Assembly (NCBI RefSeq): GCF_965204125.1
Contig: NZ_OZ241968.1
Coordinates: 1,984,001-2,048,000, forward strand
Reading direction: 5' to 3'
DNA: 64,000 nt
DNA from: Poriferisodalis sp965204125
GTDB lineage: Bacteria > Actinomycetota > Acidimicrobiia > Acidimicrobiales > Poriferisodalaceae
Shown here: in pieces, positions 17,033-25,945 of the stretch
Position numbering within the stretch: position 1 is the stretch's first letter
Layout: each line of letters opens with the position of its first letter
Program-made: the position numbers and the translations under genes
The notes under the pieces: model-generated
The model's database searches: none
The model's input: only the letters and a program-made list of their open reading frames with translations
Told to the model about the DNA's origin: nothing

Positions 17033-17407
17033 ATGAGCGCAACGAACTACCATGTCACCATGGCCGAGACCGTTACGACAGCCCAGCGCAAGCAGCGGTG
17101 GCACAGGCCGCGGTCCGCGCTGCCGCCCGGCCATGAACCCGGTAACCACACACCACCGGCAAGCCGCTGGAGCTGGCGCTGGAATTGGGTGCGGCCCCGC
17201 GACGGCCGCGAGGGGCTGGCCCGCTTGGCACTATGCCTCATCGTGCCCGCGTGGTGGTTGCTGGTGGACCCGTTGGGCAGCATGGTGGCGACGGTCGGTA
17301 TGATCGGTTCGCTCGCCATCGCCTGTCCGGCGTACGCCAATTGGCAGCGCCGACGCACCCCCGCCCCCAAGCGCGGCCAACGACATCAAGCCGACAGCGG
17401 CAGCTAG
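17033..17407 (+). CDS. Small basic membrane protein of unknown function
   Basis: 124 residues, ATG 41 bp after the secreted-protein stop, so probably the same transcript. A long basic N-terminal half rich in Arg, Trp and Pro is followed by two hydrophobic segments (LARLALCLIVPAWWLLV and a second from MVATVGMIGSLAIAC) and a basic tail. No family recognised. It could be a membrane partner of the secreted protein; that is only context. Confidence 0.6.
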   Translation: MSATNYHVTMAETVTTAQRKQRWHRPRSALPPGHEPGNHTPPASRWSWRWNWVRPRDGREGLARLALCLIVPAWWLLVDPLGSMVATVGMIGSLAIACPAYANWQRRRTPAPKRGQRHQADSGS

Positions 17408-17969
17408 CCGAAACTGACGCGGTTAACGTCGGGCCCACCGGTCCCGTTCGGGGTCGGTTGGCGTGGCCCGCAGGGCCGCGGTGCTTTTCGCCGTCAAGGT
17501 CCGCCTTGCCCTTTCGGGGGCGGACCTTTGCGCTGTTGGCGTGCGCCCCGTGCCCCCGTGGGTGCCCTGCTCTGCCGGATAGGGCCGCTGCGGCGGGGCG
17601 AGGGGGCGTGATGGCACCGGCGCTGTGCGCTTGGGCGTGGGTACCGGCGGGGGGGGTCTTGCGCTCACACACTCTCGGGGCCGATGCGGCCCGTTGGTGC
17701 CCCGTGGTACGGGGTGGGCTGTGCGGCTCGAGCAAAACGCTGTCACGGCTGCGCGCAGGCTTGCCGCAGCGCCGGGGGGCGAGTCTGGTAGCACGGAGTG
17801 GCCCCCTGCCGGTGCCCGCTGGGGCAGCGCCGGGGGCCGGTGCCATCGGGGCTGTGGGGGGCTGTCGTGTGTGAAGCGCGAGACTCACCCCTGCGCCCCT
17901 GCGGGTAGCTCGGCTGTGGCCCCGCAGGGGTCCCCTCGGGGATGCGGGCACCCTCGGGCGTCACGGCCC
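17408..17969. repeat. Non-coding stretch dense in GC-rich inverted repeats
   Basis: About 560 bp without a credible gene. Perfect inverted repeats: GGCCC/GGGCC at 17465-17469/17473-17477; AAGGTCCGCC/GGCGGACCTT at 17496-17505/17519-17528 (10-bp stem, 13-nt loop); CCCCGT/ACGGGG at 17700-17705/17709-17714; the palindrome CTGCGCGCAG at 17749-17758; CCCCTGCGGG/CCCGCAGGGG at 17896-17905/17921-17930 (10-bp stem); TCCCC/GGGGA at 17931-17942. The first 10-bp hairpin could terminate the upstream operon. The whole may be a structured RNA, an origin or transfer region, or recombination sites. Confidence 0.6.
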
Positions 17970-18706
17970 TACCGCGCCGCTGGTGCTGCCCTTGAACACG
18001 TCGCCGAGGACGATCCCGACTCGTTGCGCGAACAGATTCTCGTCTTGGAGAAGGGGCTAGATGAACTCGCCGAAGGGGCCCCAGCGTTGACGACAAGGTC
18101 GAGGAACTGAAACAGAACGCAGACGACCTGAAGCGGTTATCGAACGAGGCCGCAGCTAACCGGCTACTACGCGCCCAGCTGATCACGGCGATTCGCGCCC
18201 AGATAGTGCAAGGCCTCGGGCATGGCCTCGCGGCTGAGCTGCTGCCCGACACCGCCGAGGACTACCTGGAGGAACGGCAACCAGAGCTGCTGAGGCAGTG
18301 TCGGCAGTGGGACTCGAATTTGGCCGGCTGGACAGACCTTCGCATTGTCTTGCCGCCCCCCGACGACAAGATGCATGCCAAGAAGCAGTCCGGTATCGAC
18401 GATCTGCTGCGGGTGGCCGGTCCCCACGGCGAGCATCCGGCGCGGCGACAGTCCTTCGGAGCGCGCTCGCTGTTGTATCTCATGCTGCGACTGGCGACGG
18501 TGGCCGAACAGGGCGAGGCCACTGGCGTGCGGCTGCCGTTGATTCTCGACGATGTGCTGGTCGGCCTCGACGATGATCGTGCCGAGCGGTGTGTCCGCTT
18601 GCTGAGAGATTTCTCCGAGCAGCATCAGACCATCTTGCTGACCTGCCACCGCGGCACAGTCGAACGCGCTGAGGCGGCTCGCGCTGCGGTAGTCAACTTG
18701 CCATGA
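17970..18706 (+). pseudogene. 3' remnant of an SMC/YhaN-like ATPase, truncated and frameshifted
   Basis: Only the C-terminal part of an AAA/ABC-type ATPase is present. A coiled-coil stretch (SLREQILVLEKGLDELAEG) reads in one frame up to about 18088, then continues as DDKVEELKQNADDLKRL in another frame; a single missing base would restore it. Downstream an ABC-signature-like RQSFGARSLLYLMLRLA, Walker B and D-loop LPLILDDVLVGLDDD and an H-loop TCHRG are intact up to the stop at 18706. No Walker A half is found upstream; the sequence before 17970 is unrelated GC-rich DNA. The left boundary is uncertain. It seems to be a host or element gene cut by rearrangement. Confidence 0.72.
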
Positions 18707-18793
18707 GCAATCGCTGAATGGCATTGCCGCTGCCCTTGCCTCACCCGGCATTGCCCTGAGACAAAGACATCGAAGTGAACGCTCGCCTGTTGG

Positions 18794-20122
18794 TCAGGGG
18801 CCGAGCGAGGTCACGGGCACGACGATGACGCCGTCGGTGCGGCGGTAGGCCGCCCCGGTCGAGGTCACTACCAGCAGTGCAGCCAGGTCAGCGTTGCGTC
18901 GGCGAGCCACCTTGTCACGCAGGCGCAGCAGCGATGCAGCCGCTGCATCCACCGCGGAGCGGCCCGGACTCAGCTTTGCCTGTACTCCGATCCACGCTCC
19001 GTCACGCCGTTCGATGACCGCATCTGCCTCAAGGCCGACGTTGTCGCGGTAGTGGTAAACGTCGGCGCCGATGCCCTGGCTCAGTATCCGCAGGTCTCGC
19101 ACTACCAGCGACTCGAACAGCGATCCCAGCGCAGGCGTATCGGCCATGAGGCGCGTCGGCGTGGCTCGCAGCAACGATGCCGCCAGCGAAGGATCGACGA
19201 AGTGCAGTTTGGGCGATTTGCGCAACGAGGCCCGGGAGCGCAGTTCTACGGACCATGCCGGCTGCCGCTCGACGACGAAGATGCGCTCCAATGCGGACAG
19301 GTACGAACGCACCGTGGCGCTCGCCAGTGCCGAGTCGCCGCCAGCGTCTGCGGCCAAGCCGGTGAGCCTCGCTTCGGTTGCCACATTGCGAGCCACCGAA
19401 CGCATCAGTCGCAGCAGCGCCTCGGGCTGATGCCGCACGCCGACTGCTTCGGCAACCTCCACCCGCGCTGCCTCGTTGATGTAGTCGCCGATCGCGCCGC
19501 CGGCGCCAGATGCTTCGCCTCGGGCACCAGCACTGTCGCCCACGTTGGCGGGCCAGCCTCCGAGGCAGATGGCGTCGACGACATCAACGAGCGAGACATC
19601 ATCGCGGGGCACTGCCGCAGCAGTATCGCCGTCGAACATCGACTGCAGCGACGCACTGCCGTCGGAGAGCCCCGATTCGTACAGCGACATCGGGCGCATT
19701 CGGATGCGGGCAATGCGCCCCATGCCCGAGTGGCGGGTGATCTCGTCGCTCGGCGATGCCGATCCTGTCAGGATGAACTGGCCGGGCCGGCTGCGGTCGT
19801 CGCAGACCCGGCGCACCCGGTTCCACAGCGATGGCGCCATCTGCCATTCGTCGAGCAGTCGAGGCGAGGCACCCGCCAGCAGCGACTCGGGCGCAGTCTC
19901 GATAAGCAGCTGTGACGCCGGGTCGTCGATTCGGGCTTCGCTGCGCGCAAAGTGGCGGGCGGTCCACGTCTTGCCGCATGCTCGTGCCCCGTCGATGAGC
20001 ACGGCGCCCACCCGCGCCAGCGCTTGGGCAATCTGAGTCTCGATGACCCGCTGCCGGTAGCCGGGCATGGTCAGCCGATCAGACGGTGGACTGTCGGTGG
20101 CGAGGGACTCAGCGTCATTCAT
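18794..20122 (-). CDS. ATP-binding protein of the AAA_14 / DUF4143 family
   Basis: 442 residues. P-loop GARACGKT near residues 45-52, Walker B-like LLDEWQ near 90-95 and sensor segment FILTGSASPS near 115-124, followed by the DUF4143 C-terminal half, which ends with the nuclease-like pattern GLEADAVIERRDGAWIGVQAK. Such proteins are frequent, scattered and of unknown biological role; many have defence-like distribution. The start at 20122 is chosen, with ATG 20068 possible. The upstream 215 bp is unusually AT-rich around 20180-20230, probably its promoter. Confidence 0.85.
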   Translation of the reverse strand: MNDAESLATDSPPSDRLTMPGYRQRVIETQIAQALARVGAVLIDGARACGKTWTARHFARSEARIDDPASQLLIETAPESLLAGASPRLLDEWQMAPSLWNRVRRVCDDRSRPGQFILTGSASPSDEITRHSGMGRIARIRMRPMSLYESGLSDGSASLQSMFDGDTAAAVPRDDVSLVDVVDAICLGGWPANVGDSAGARGEASGAGGAIGDYINEAARVEVAEAVGVRHQPEALLRLMRSVARNVATEARLTGLAADAGGDSALASATVRSYLSALERIFVVERQPAWSVELRSRASLRKSPKLHFVDPSLAASLLRATPTRLMADTPALGSLFESLVVRDLRILSQGIGADVYHYRDNVGLEADAVIERRDGAWIGVQAKLSPGRSAVDAAAASLLRLRDKVARRRNADLAALLVVTSTGAAYRRTDGVIVVPVTSLGP

Positions 20123-20337
20123 CGCAGGCGCTCTCGCTTTCGCAGCTGCCCGTGACTCATGCGGAATCGCACTGAGACAAGGGTATCAATATAGCACTTT
20201 ACAAGTTATTCATGTATCGAATTGGAGATCACTAGCAGCTTGGTTTGTAAGCTCTGCCGCCGCCACATCGGTGTCGTGAATCTGGGCTGCCAAACTCCGG
20301 CAGTCCTGCCGGTACCTCCGGGCTTAGGCTCCCTCAG

Positions 20338-21504
20338 ATGACCGGACTACTTGCACAGGCCGAATCGGCGACCGACGCGGTCAACGCGTTGCTGGAAGTC
20401 AGTCGCGTCAACGAAGTGTGCGGCCCCGAGCCCAGTTGGGTCTGCGAACGCATCTACGACTGGACGGGCAGCGAGGGCTTTGCATCGGCCTCTGTTTGGA
20501 TCGTGGACAAGCCGCTCACGGTGCTGATCATCTTGCTGCTGGCCGTCATCGCCCGGCGGGTCGTGCGCCGCGCCATCGATCACATGGTGGAGCGCATCGC
20601 GTCGGACAAGCAGCACGCCGAGGAGGACGAGGCCGCCCGCACCGCCGAAGAGGGCCGAACCTGGGACCCAGAGCGGCTCGCCGAGAAGATGAAGCAGCTG
20701 CGTGAGCGCACCGAGCGCGCCAGCCAGCGGGCCACGACGCTGGGCACGCTGTTCAAGAGCATCGCCACCACCATCATCTGGGCGGTCGCGCTCATGATGC
20801 TGCTCGGCGAATTCGACGTGAATCTCGGGCCGCTCATCGCAGGCGCGGGCATCATCGGCGTCGCCGTCGGCTTCGGCGCCCAGTCGATCGTGCGCGACCT
20901 GCTGACCGGCGTGTTCATGCTGATCGAAGACCAGTACGGCGTGGGCGATGTGGTCGACCTCGGCGACGCCGTCGGCACGGTGGAGTCGGTCGGGTTGCGC
21001 ACCACACGGCTGCGCGACATCGCCGGCACCGTCTGGCATGTGCCCAACGGCGCCATCGCCCGGGTGGGCAACATGTCGCAGCTGTGGGCCCGGGTGCCGC
21101 TCGACCTCGACGTGGCCTATGACACCGACCTCGACGAGGCCATGGCGATCATCAAGCGAGTCGCGGACGAGGTGTGGCAGGAGCAAGGCGAGAGCACCAC
21201 GGTGCTCGAAGAACCCACCCTGTCGGGAGTGCAGGCCTTCGGTGCCGATGCCGTCACCATCCGGGTCATGCTCAAGACCGAGCCATCTGAACAGTGGGCA
21301 ACGGCGCGCCTGATGCGCAGGCGCATCAAGGCCGCATTCGACGAGGCCGGCATCGAGATCCCGTTCCCGCAGCGGACGGTCTGGGTGCGCAGCGGCGAGC
21401 CCGATGGCGAGAGCGGCGAGCGGCCCGTCAGCGCCTTCGAGACCGTGGCGTCGCCGATGGAGGCCGAAGACCCCGACACCGACGGCGCCGACAGCGATCT
21501 GTAG
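20338..21504 (+). CDS. Small-conductance mechanosensitive channel family (MscS) protein
   Basis: Membrane channel that opens under membrane tension to release solutes. 388 residues. An N-terminal extracytoplasmic stretch with two Cys is followed by a membrane helix (about 60-78), a charged coiled-coil loop (about 85-130), a second helix, and the conserved pore helix with GVAVGFGAQSIVRDLLTGVF (about 176-195). The MscS beta domain (GVGDVVDLGDAVGTVESVGLRTTRLRD) and the alpha/beta C-terminal domain complete it. An acidic tail follows. It is convergent with valS at 13 bp. Confidence 0.9.
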   Translation: MTGLLAQAESATDAVNALLEVSRVNEVCGPEPSWVCERIYDWTGSEGFASASVWIVDKPLTVLIILLLAVIARRVVRRAIDHMVERIASDKQHAEEDEAARTAEEGRTWDPERLAEKMKQLRERTERASQRATTLGTLFKSIATTIIWAVALMMLLGEFDVNLGPLIAGAGIIGVAVGFGAQSIVRDLLTGVFMLIEDQYGVGDVVDLGDAVGTVESVGLRTTRLRDIAGTVWHVPNGAIARVGNMSQLWARVPLDLDVAYDTDLDEAMAIIKRVADEVWQEQGESTTVLEEPTLSGVQAFGADAVTIRVMLKTEPSEQWATARLMRRRIKAAFDEAGIEIPFPQRTVWVRSGEPDGESGERPVSAFETVASPMEAEDPDTDGADSDL

Positions 21505-21517
21505 CTGCAGCGATGAT

Positions 21518-24145
21518 CTAGGCGTCGGCCGGCGCCAGCGTCACGCTGACTTCGGGATGCGCCAGCGAGCCGTCCGCCACGAACGTCAGGCTCTCGATGC
21601 GTCCGGCATCGATCAAGTCGGCTCGCGTCTGCTCCAGTGTGGCGATGTGCTCATCCGCGGCACTCACGGTCACCTGCTCTGCGGGCACCCGAAGGCTGCG
21701 CCTGGCCTCGGTCTTGGCTCGGCGAACCTCGCTGAGCACCGACGCAGTGAGCTCGAACGCGCCCGAGGGACGGTCACGAACCAGCGCTTCGATCTCGCCC
21801 GCGTCGGGCCACGTCGACCGGTGCACTGAACCGCCGCGCCACCACGACCAGATCTCTTCGGTGACGAATGGCAGAAACGGCGCGAACAGACGCAGCAATA
21901 CGTCGAGCGCCGTCGTCAGGGTGAGATGCGCGTCGGCTGCCGCCTCGTCGCCCTGCCCGCCATAGGCCCGGCCCTTGGCCAACTCCACGTAGTCATCGGT
22001 GAATCGCCAGAAGAACTGTTCCGACCGCTCGAGCGCCCGGGCGTAGTCGAAGTTCTCGAAGGCGTCGGTAGCGCCTCGCACCAGCCCGGCGAGCTCAGCC
22101 AGCAGCGCCGCGTCCAGGGCGTTGCGCACTGGGCCGGCACGACCGTCCGGATCGGCGTCCGTGGCCGCCCCGGGACTCGTGCCGCCGGTCAGCGTCAGAG
22201 CGAACTTCGCTGCGTTCAGCAGCTTGATGGCCAGCCGGCGGCCGATCTTCATCTGCCCTTCGTCGAAGGCCGTGTCGGTGCCAGGTCGGCCGTTGGCGGC
22301 CCAGTAGCGCACGGCGTCGGCCCCGTAGGTGTCGAGCAGGTCCACCGGCGTCACCACGTTGCCCTTCGACTTGGACATCTTCTTGCGGTCCGGATCGAGA
22401 ATCCAGCCCGACAAGGCGCAGTGGTGCCAGGGGGCACAGTCATGCCCGAGATGGCTCCGCACTGCCGTCGAGAACAGCCAGGTACGGATGATGTCGTGGC
22501 CCTGGGGGCGCATGTCCATCGGGTAGGTGCGTTCCCAAAGATCCGGGTCTTCGCTCCACCCGCAGGCGATCTGCGGCGTCAGCGACGACGTGGCCCACGT
22601 GTCCATCACGTCGTGATCGCCGATGAAACCGCCCGGCTGGCCCCGTTGCGATTCGTCGTAGCCGGCCGGCACATCGCTGCTCGGGTCGACCGGCAGCACG
22701 CCGCCGTCGGGCACCAGCGGCTGTTCGATGATCGGCTCGCCCGCGTCGTCGAGCGGGTACCACAGCGGGATCGGCACCCCGAAGTAGCGCTGGCGGCTGA
22801 TCAGCCAGTCGCCGCTCAGGCCCTCGATCCAATTGGTATACCGGCCCTGCATGTAGGGCGGGTGCCACGTCATCTCCGAGCCGCGGGCGATCAGGGCGTC
22901 CCGCAGCTCGGCGTCGCGCCCGCCGTTGCGGATGTACCACTGGCGGCTCGACACGATCTCCAGCGGCCGGTCGCCCTTCTCGAAGAACTTCACGGCATGG
23001 GTGATGGGGCGGGGCTCGCCGATGAGATCGCCGGAGGCTCGGAGCAACTCGACAGTTGCGGTGCGAGCGCCTCCCACCGTCCGGCCAGCCAGGTGCTCAT
23101 ACGCCTCGCGGCCCGCAGCACCGTCGATGCCGTGCGGCGGGTCGGGGGTGATGCGGCCCCGCCGGTCCACGATCGCCCGCACGGGCAAGTCCAGCTCGCG
23201 CCACCACGTCACGTCGGTGGTGTCGCCGAATGTGCAGATCATGGCGATGCCGGTGCCCTTGTCGGGCTCGGCCAGCTTGTGCGCCACCACCGGCACTTCC
23301 ACCCCGAACAACGGGGTCAGCACGGTGGAGCCGAATAACGGCTGGTAGCGCTCGTCGTCGGGGTGGGCCACGAGCGCCACGCATGCGGCCAGCAATTCTG
23401 GCCGGGTGGTCTCGATCTCGACGGTGCCGTTGCGTGATCCTTCCGGGCTGGTGCGCCCGAATGCAATGCGGTGGTAGGCGCCGGGCCGTTCGCGGTCTTC
23501 GAGCTCGGCCTGGGCCACAGCAGTGCCGAAGGTGACATCCCACAGCGAGGGCGCTTCGATCTGGTACGCCTCGCCGCGTTCGAGGTTCCCGAGAAATGCG
23601 CGCTGCGCGATCCGCTGGCAGCGTTCGTCGATGGTGGCGTAGGTCATAGACCAGTCCACGCTCAGCCCGAGCTGGCGCCACAAGGCCTCGAAGGCGTGCT
23701 CGTCTTCGGCCGTGAGCACGTGGCACAGCTCGATGAAGTTCCGGCGCGAGATCGCCAGCTCGCCGCGGGCCTCCACTGCCTTGGCGTCGCCGCCGTCGGC
23801 AGGCGGCTCGAAGTTCTCGTCGTAGGGCAGCGACGGGTCGCAGCGCACCCCGAAGTAATTCTGGACGCGCCGCTCGGTGGGCAGGCCGTTGTCGTCCCAG
23901 CCCATCGGGTAGAAGACCTTGTAGCCGGCCATGCGCCGGTAACGAGCGATGTTGTCGGTGTGGGTGTAGCTGAACACGTGCCCCATGTGCAGCGAGCCGC
24001 TCACGGTCGGCGGCGGCGTGTCAATGCTGAATACCTGATCGCGGGTGGCGGTGCGATCGAAGCGGTACACGCCGTCGGCTTCCCAGCGCTGTGACCACTT
24101 CGCCTCGAGCCCGTCGACGGTGGGCTTGTCGGGCACCTGCGTCAT
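21518..24145 (-). CDS. valS: Valyl-tRNA synthetase
   Basis: Charges tRNA-Val; class I synthetase. 875 residues from the ATG at 24145 (MTQVPDKPTV); a longer reading upstream adds a poor leader. The HIGH motif is present as HMGH at about residues 53-56, and KMSKS reads KKMSKSKGN near 587-595. The editing domain has ETTRPELL. The insertion RRVQNYFGVRCDP resembles the archaeal-type ValS found in some actinobacteria. The C-terminal anticodon-binding and short coiled region are present. Single gene, flanked by convergent mscS and a divergent small membrane protein gene. Confidence 0.95.
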   Translation of the reverse strand: MTQVPDKPTVDGLEAKWSQRWEADGVYRFDRTATRDQVFSIDTPPPTVSGSLHMGHVFSYTHTDNIARYRRMAGYKVFYPMGWDDNGLPTERRVQNYFGVRCDPSLPYDENFEPPADGGDAKAVEARGELAISRRNFIELCHVLTAEDEHAFEALWRQLGLSVDWSMTYATIDERCQRIAQRAFLGNLERGEAYQIEAPSLWDVTFGTAVAQAELEDRERPGAYHRIAFGRTSPEGSRNGTVEIETTRPELLAACVALVAHPDDERYQPLFGSTVLTPLFGVEVPVVAHKLAEPDKGTGIAMICTFGDTTDVTWWRELDLPVRAIVDRRGRITPDPPHGIDGAAGREAYEHLAGRTVGGARTATVELLRASGDLIGEPRPITHAVKFFEKGDRPLEIVSSRQWYIRNGGRDAELRDALIARGSEMTWHPPYMQGRYTNWIEGLSGDWLISRQRYFGVPIPLWYPLDDAGEPIIEQPLVPDGGVLPVDPSSDVPAGYDESQRGQPGGFIGDHDVMDTWATSSLTPQIACGWSEDPDLWERTYPMDMRPQGHDIIRTWLFSTAVRSHLGHDCAPWHHCALSGWILDPDRKKMSKSKGNVVTPVDLLDTYGADAVRYWAANGRPGTDTAFDEGQMKIGRRLAIKLLNAAKFALTLTGGTSPGAATDADPDGRAGPVRNALDAALLAELAGLVRGATDAFENFDYARALERSEQFFWRFTDDYVELAKGRAYGGQGDEAAADAHLTLTTALDVLLRLFAPFLPFVTEEIWSWWRGGSVHRSTWPDAGEIEALVRDRPSGAFELTASVLSEVRRAKTEARRSLRVPAEQVTVSAADEHIATLEQTRADLIDAGRIESLTFVADGSLAHPEVSVTLAPADA

Positions 24146-24282
24146 GCGCCGCAAAGCTACCGGCGCGCTGCGCCAGAGGCCGATCCCGGGCACCCGCCAG
24201 ATGCGAAGTACTTCGCCAATGTATCCGGGGTTGTCATGAAATTGTCACAAAAAAGCAATGAAACTGACTAGTGTGTGCGTTG

Positions 24283-24329
24283 GTTGCCGCCTGCGGGGGC
24301 GGTCGGCAACTTCAGCCGTACTGCCGACC
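24283..24329 (+). promoter_or_regulatory. 5' leader with two mutually exclusive hairpins
   Basis: Stem 1 is GTTGCCG (24283-24289) with CGGCAAC (24304-24310). Stem 2 is GGTCGGCA (24301-24308) with TGCCGACC (24322-24329). Both are perfect and share bases 24304-24308, so only one can form at a time. The purine-rich ribosome site (24330-24338) follows stem 2 at once. An AT-rich promoter-like stretch with two TTGTCA copies (24231, 24242) lies upstream. The layout resembles a riboswitch or attenuator, but no known class is recognised. Confidence 0.5.
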
Positions 24330-24346
24330 AAAGGGGGTCGATTGGC

Positions 24347-24694
24347 ATGATGGCGACAATTCTGACGCTGATCATCCTGGGCATGGTGTTCCAGGGTGCG
24401 ATGGTGGTCGTGGACAGCGTCCTCGACACGGTCAAGGTGAACGACACCTTGAAGTCGATTCCGATTATCGGAGGCAATCTGAACCTGATTTGGGCGTACC
24501 TGTTCGTGCTGATCTCTCAGATCAACGGTGCGAACGATGTGCTCAATCTGGGATTCGGAGCGAACATGGAACTGCTGTCGCTGAACCGCTTTGGCATGGA
24601 CGTAGCGACTGCCATAGTTCTCGTTGCTTTCATCCCGGTTCGAGACGCTGCAATCAGCGCCTTGAAGAAGGGCATTGGCGGGCGCAGCGACTGA
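24347..24694 (+). CDS. Small integral membrane protein of unknown function
   Basis: 115 residues from the ATG at 24347 (ATG 24350 is equally possible), with AAGGGGGT as ribosome site. Two to three hydrophobic segments: ATILTLIILGMVFQGAMVVV at the N-terminus, LNLIWAYLFVLISQI in the middle and DVATAIVLVAFIPV near the end. Few charged residues. Codon use is less GC-biased than its neighbours, and the upstream region is AT-rich. No family recognised. The structured leader just upstream suggests regulated expression. Its stop TGA abuts the convergent stop to form TGATCA. Confidence 0.7.
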   Translation: MMATILTLIILGMVFQGAMVVVDSVLDTVKVNDTLKSIPIIGGNLNLIWAYLFVLISQINGANDVLNLGFGANMELLSLNRFGMDVATAIVLVAFIPVRDAAISALKKGIGGRSD

Positions 24695-25936
24695 TCAATC
24701 CGGCAGCACAATGACGCCCTGGTCGAGCAGCCCGTCGATCTCGCCGCCGCCGTAGCCCAGCTCGCTGAGAATCTCGAGCGCGTGCTCGCCCAGCCGCGGG
24801 GCATGGCGGCGCAGCCGAGTCGGCGTCGCTGAGTAGACCACCGGATCGGCCACATAGCGGTACGCGCCTTCGGTGGGATGTTCCGAGATGCTGACGAGGC
24901 CCACGGCGGCGAGCTGAGGATCCGCGTCAAGGTCTGCCAAGTCCATGACTCTCGCTGCCGGGATCGAGTGGGTATCGCAGTAGGCGATCCACTCGTCGGT
25001 GGTGCGACGCACCGAGAGCTCCCCGAATAGTGCGTACAGCTCGTCGATGTGAGCGATCCGCGAATTGTGGTCGGCGAAGCGCGGATCATCAGCCAGCTCA
25101 GGTTGCTCGACGAACGCGAAGAAGGCTCGGTACTGCGCGTCGTTGTAGGGCAGCAGGCACACCCAGCCGTCGGCCGTGGGATAGGGCCGCCGGTGCGGCG
25201 TGAGCAGCCGGTCATAACCGAACGGTCCCTCGGGCGGTTCGAACACGGCGCCGCGGTAGTGCTCCACCAGGTTGAAGGCCACCATCGTCTCGAACATGGG
25301 CACTTCGATGGCCTGGGCCACGCCGGTCCGTTCCCGATGGAACAGGGCCGCGAGCACGGCCTCCACCACGTGCAGCCCGGTGACCTTGTCTGCGATCACC
25401 GACGGGACGAAGCCGGGCTCGCCTGCGATGCGGCCGATCAGGTTCGACAGGCCGGACGCGGCTTGGATGGCGTCGTCGTATGCCGCTTTGTCGCTGTACG
25501 GGCCCCCGCTGCCGTAGCCGTTCGCACGGCAGCAGATGAGCTGCGGATGCTGAGTTCGCAGGGACTCGGCGTCGAGGCCGAGACGCTCGAGTGCGGCGGC
25601 CCGCATGTTGGTGATCAGCACGTCGGCGCTCGCGAGCAGCCGCTGCATGGCTGCACGACCGGCATCGGACTTGAGGTTGAGCGCCAGCGAGCGTTTGTTG
25701 CGCTGGATGTTGAGGCTGAAGCCGGACATGCCGGCAGACCGGGCAGGCAGACCGTTGCGCGTGGAGTCGCCGTCCAGCGATTCCACCCTGATCACATCGG
25801 CGCCGTGATCTCCCAGCATGCGGCACGCCATGGGCCCCATGAGCACGGTGGTGAGATCGACCACGCGTATGCCATCGAGGGCTCCGGCCGTTTCGTTGCC
25901 GGCCGCGGCGGCAGTGCCCGCAGTGTCTGACATCAA
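24695..25936 (-). CDS. Class III CoA-transferase (CaiB/BaiF family)
   Basis: Transfers CoA between carboxylic acids through an enzyme-linked intermediate. 413 residues. Typical N-terminus GIRVVDLTTVLMGPMACRML followed by HGADVIRVES; the catalytic Asp should lie in KAAYDDAIQAASG near residue 155; YPTADGWVCLLPYND and the small C-terminal domain follow. Substrate cannot be told. It fits the window's set of acyl-CoA genes. Stop codon directly abuts the convergent small membrane gene. Confidence 0.92.
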   Translation of the reverse strand: MMSDTAGTAAAAGNETAGALDGIRVVDLTTVLMGPMACRMLGDHGADVIRVESLDGDSTRNGLPARSAGMSGFSLNIQRNKRSLALNLKSDAGRAAMQRLLASADVLITNMRAAALERLGLDAESLRTQHPQLICCRANGYGSGGPYSDKAAYDDAIQAASGLSNLIGRIAGEPGFVPSVIADKVTGLHVVEAVLAALFHRERTGVAQAIEVPMFETMVAFNLVEHYRGAVFEPPEGPFGYDRLLTPHRRPYPTADGWVCLLPYNDAQYRAFFAFVEQPELADDPRFADHNSRIAHIDELYALFGELSVRRTTDEWIAYCDTHSIPAARVMDLADLDADPQLAAVGLVSISEHPTEGAYRYVADPVVYSATPTRLRRHAPRLGEHALEILSELGYGGGEIDGLLDQGVIVLPD

Positions 25937-25945
25937 GAGCCTCTT

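Noticed and set aside
17185..17874. A 229-residue frame through the hairpin-rich region
   Set aside because: Low-complexity Gly/Ala/Arg content without stops only because the DNA is GC-rich; no motif and no ribosome site.
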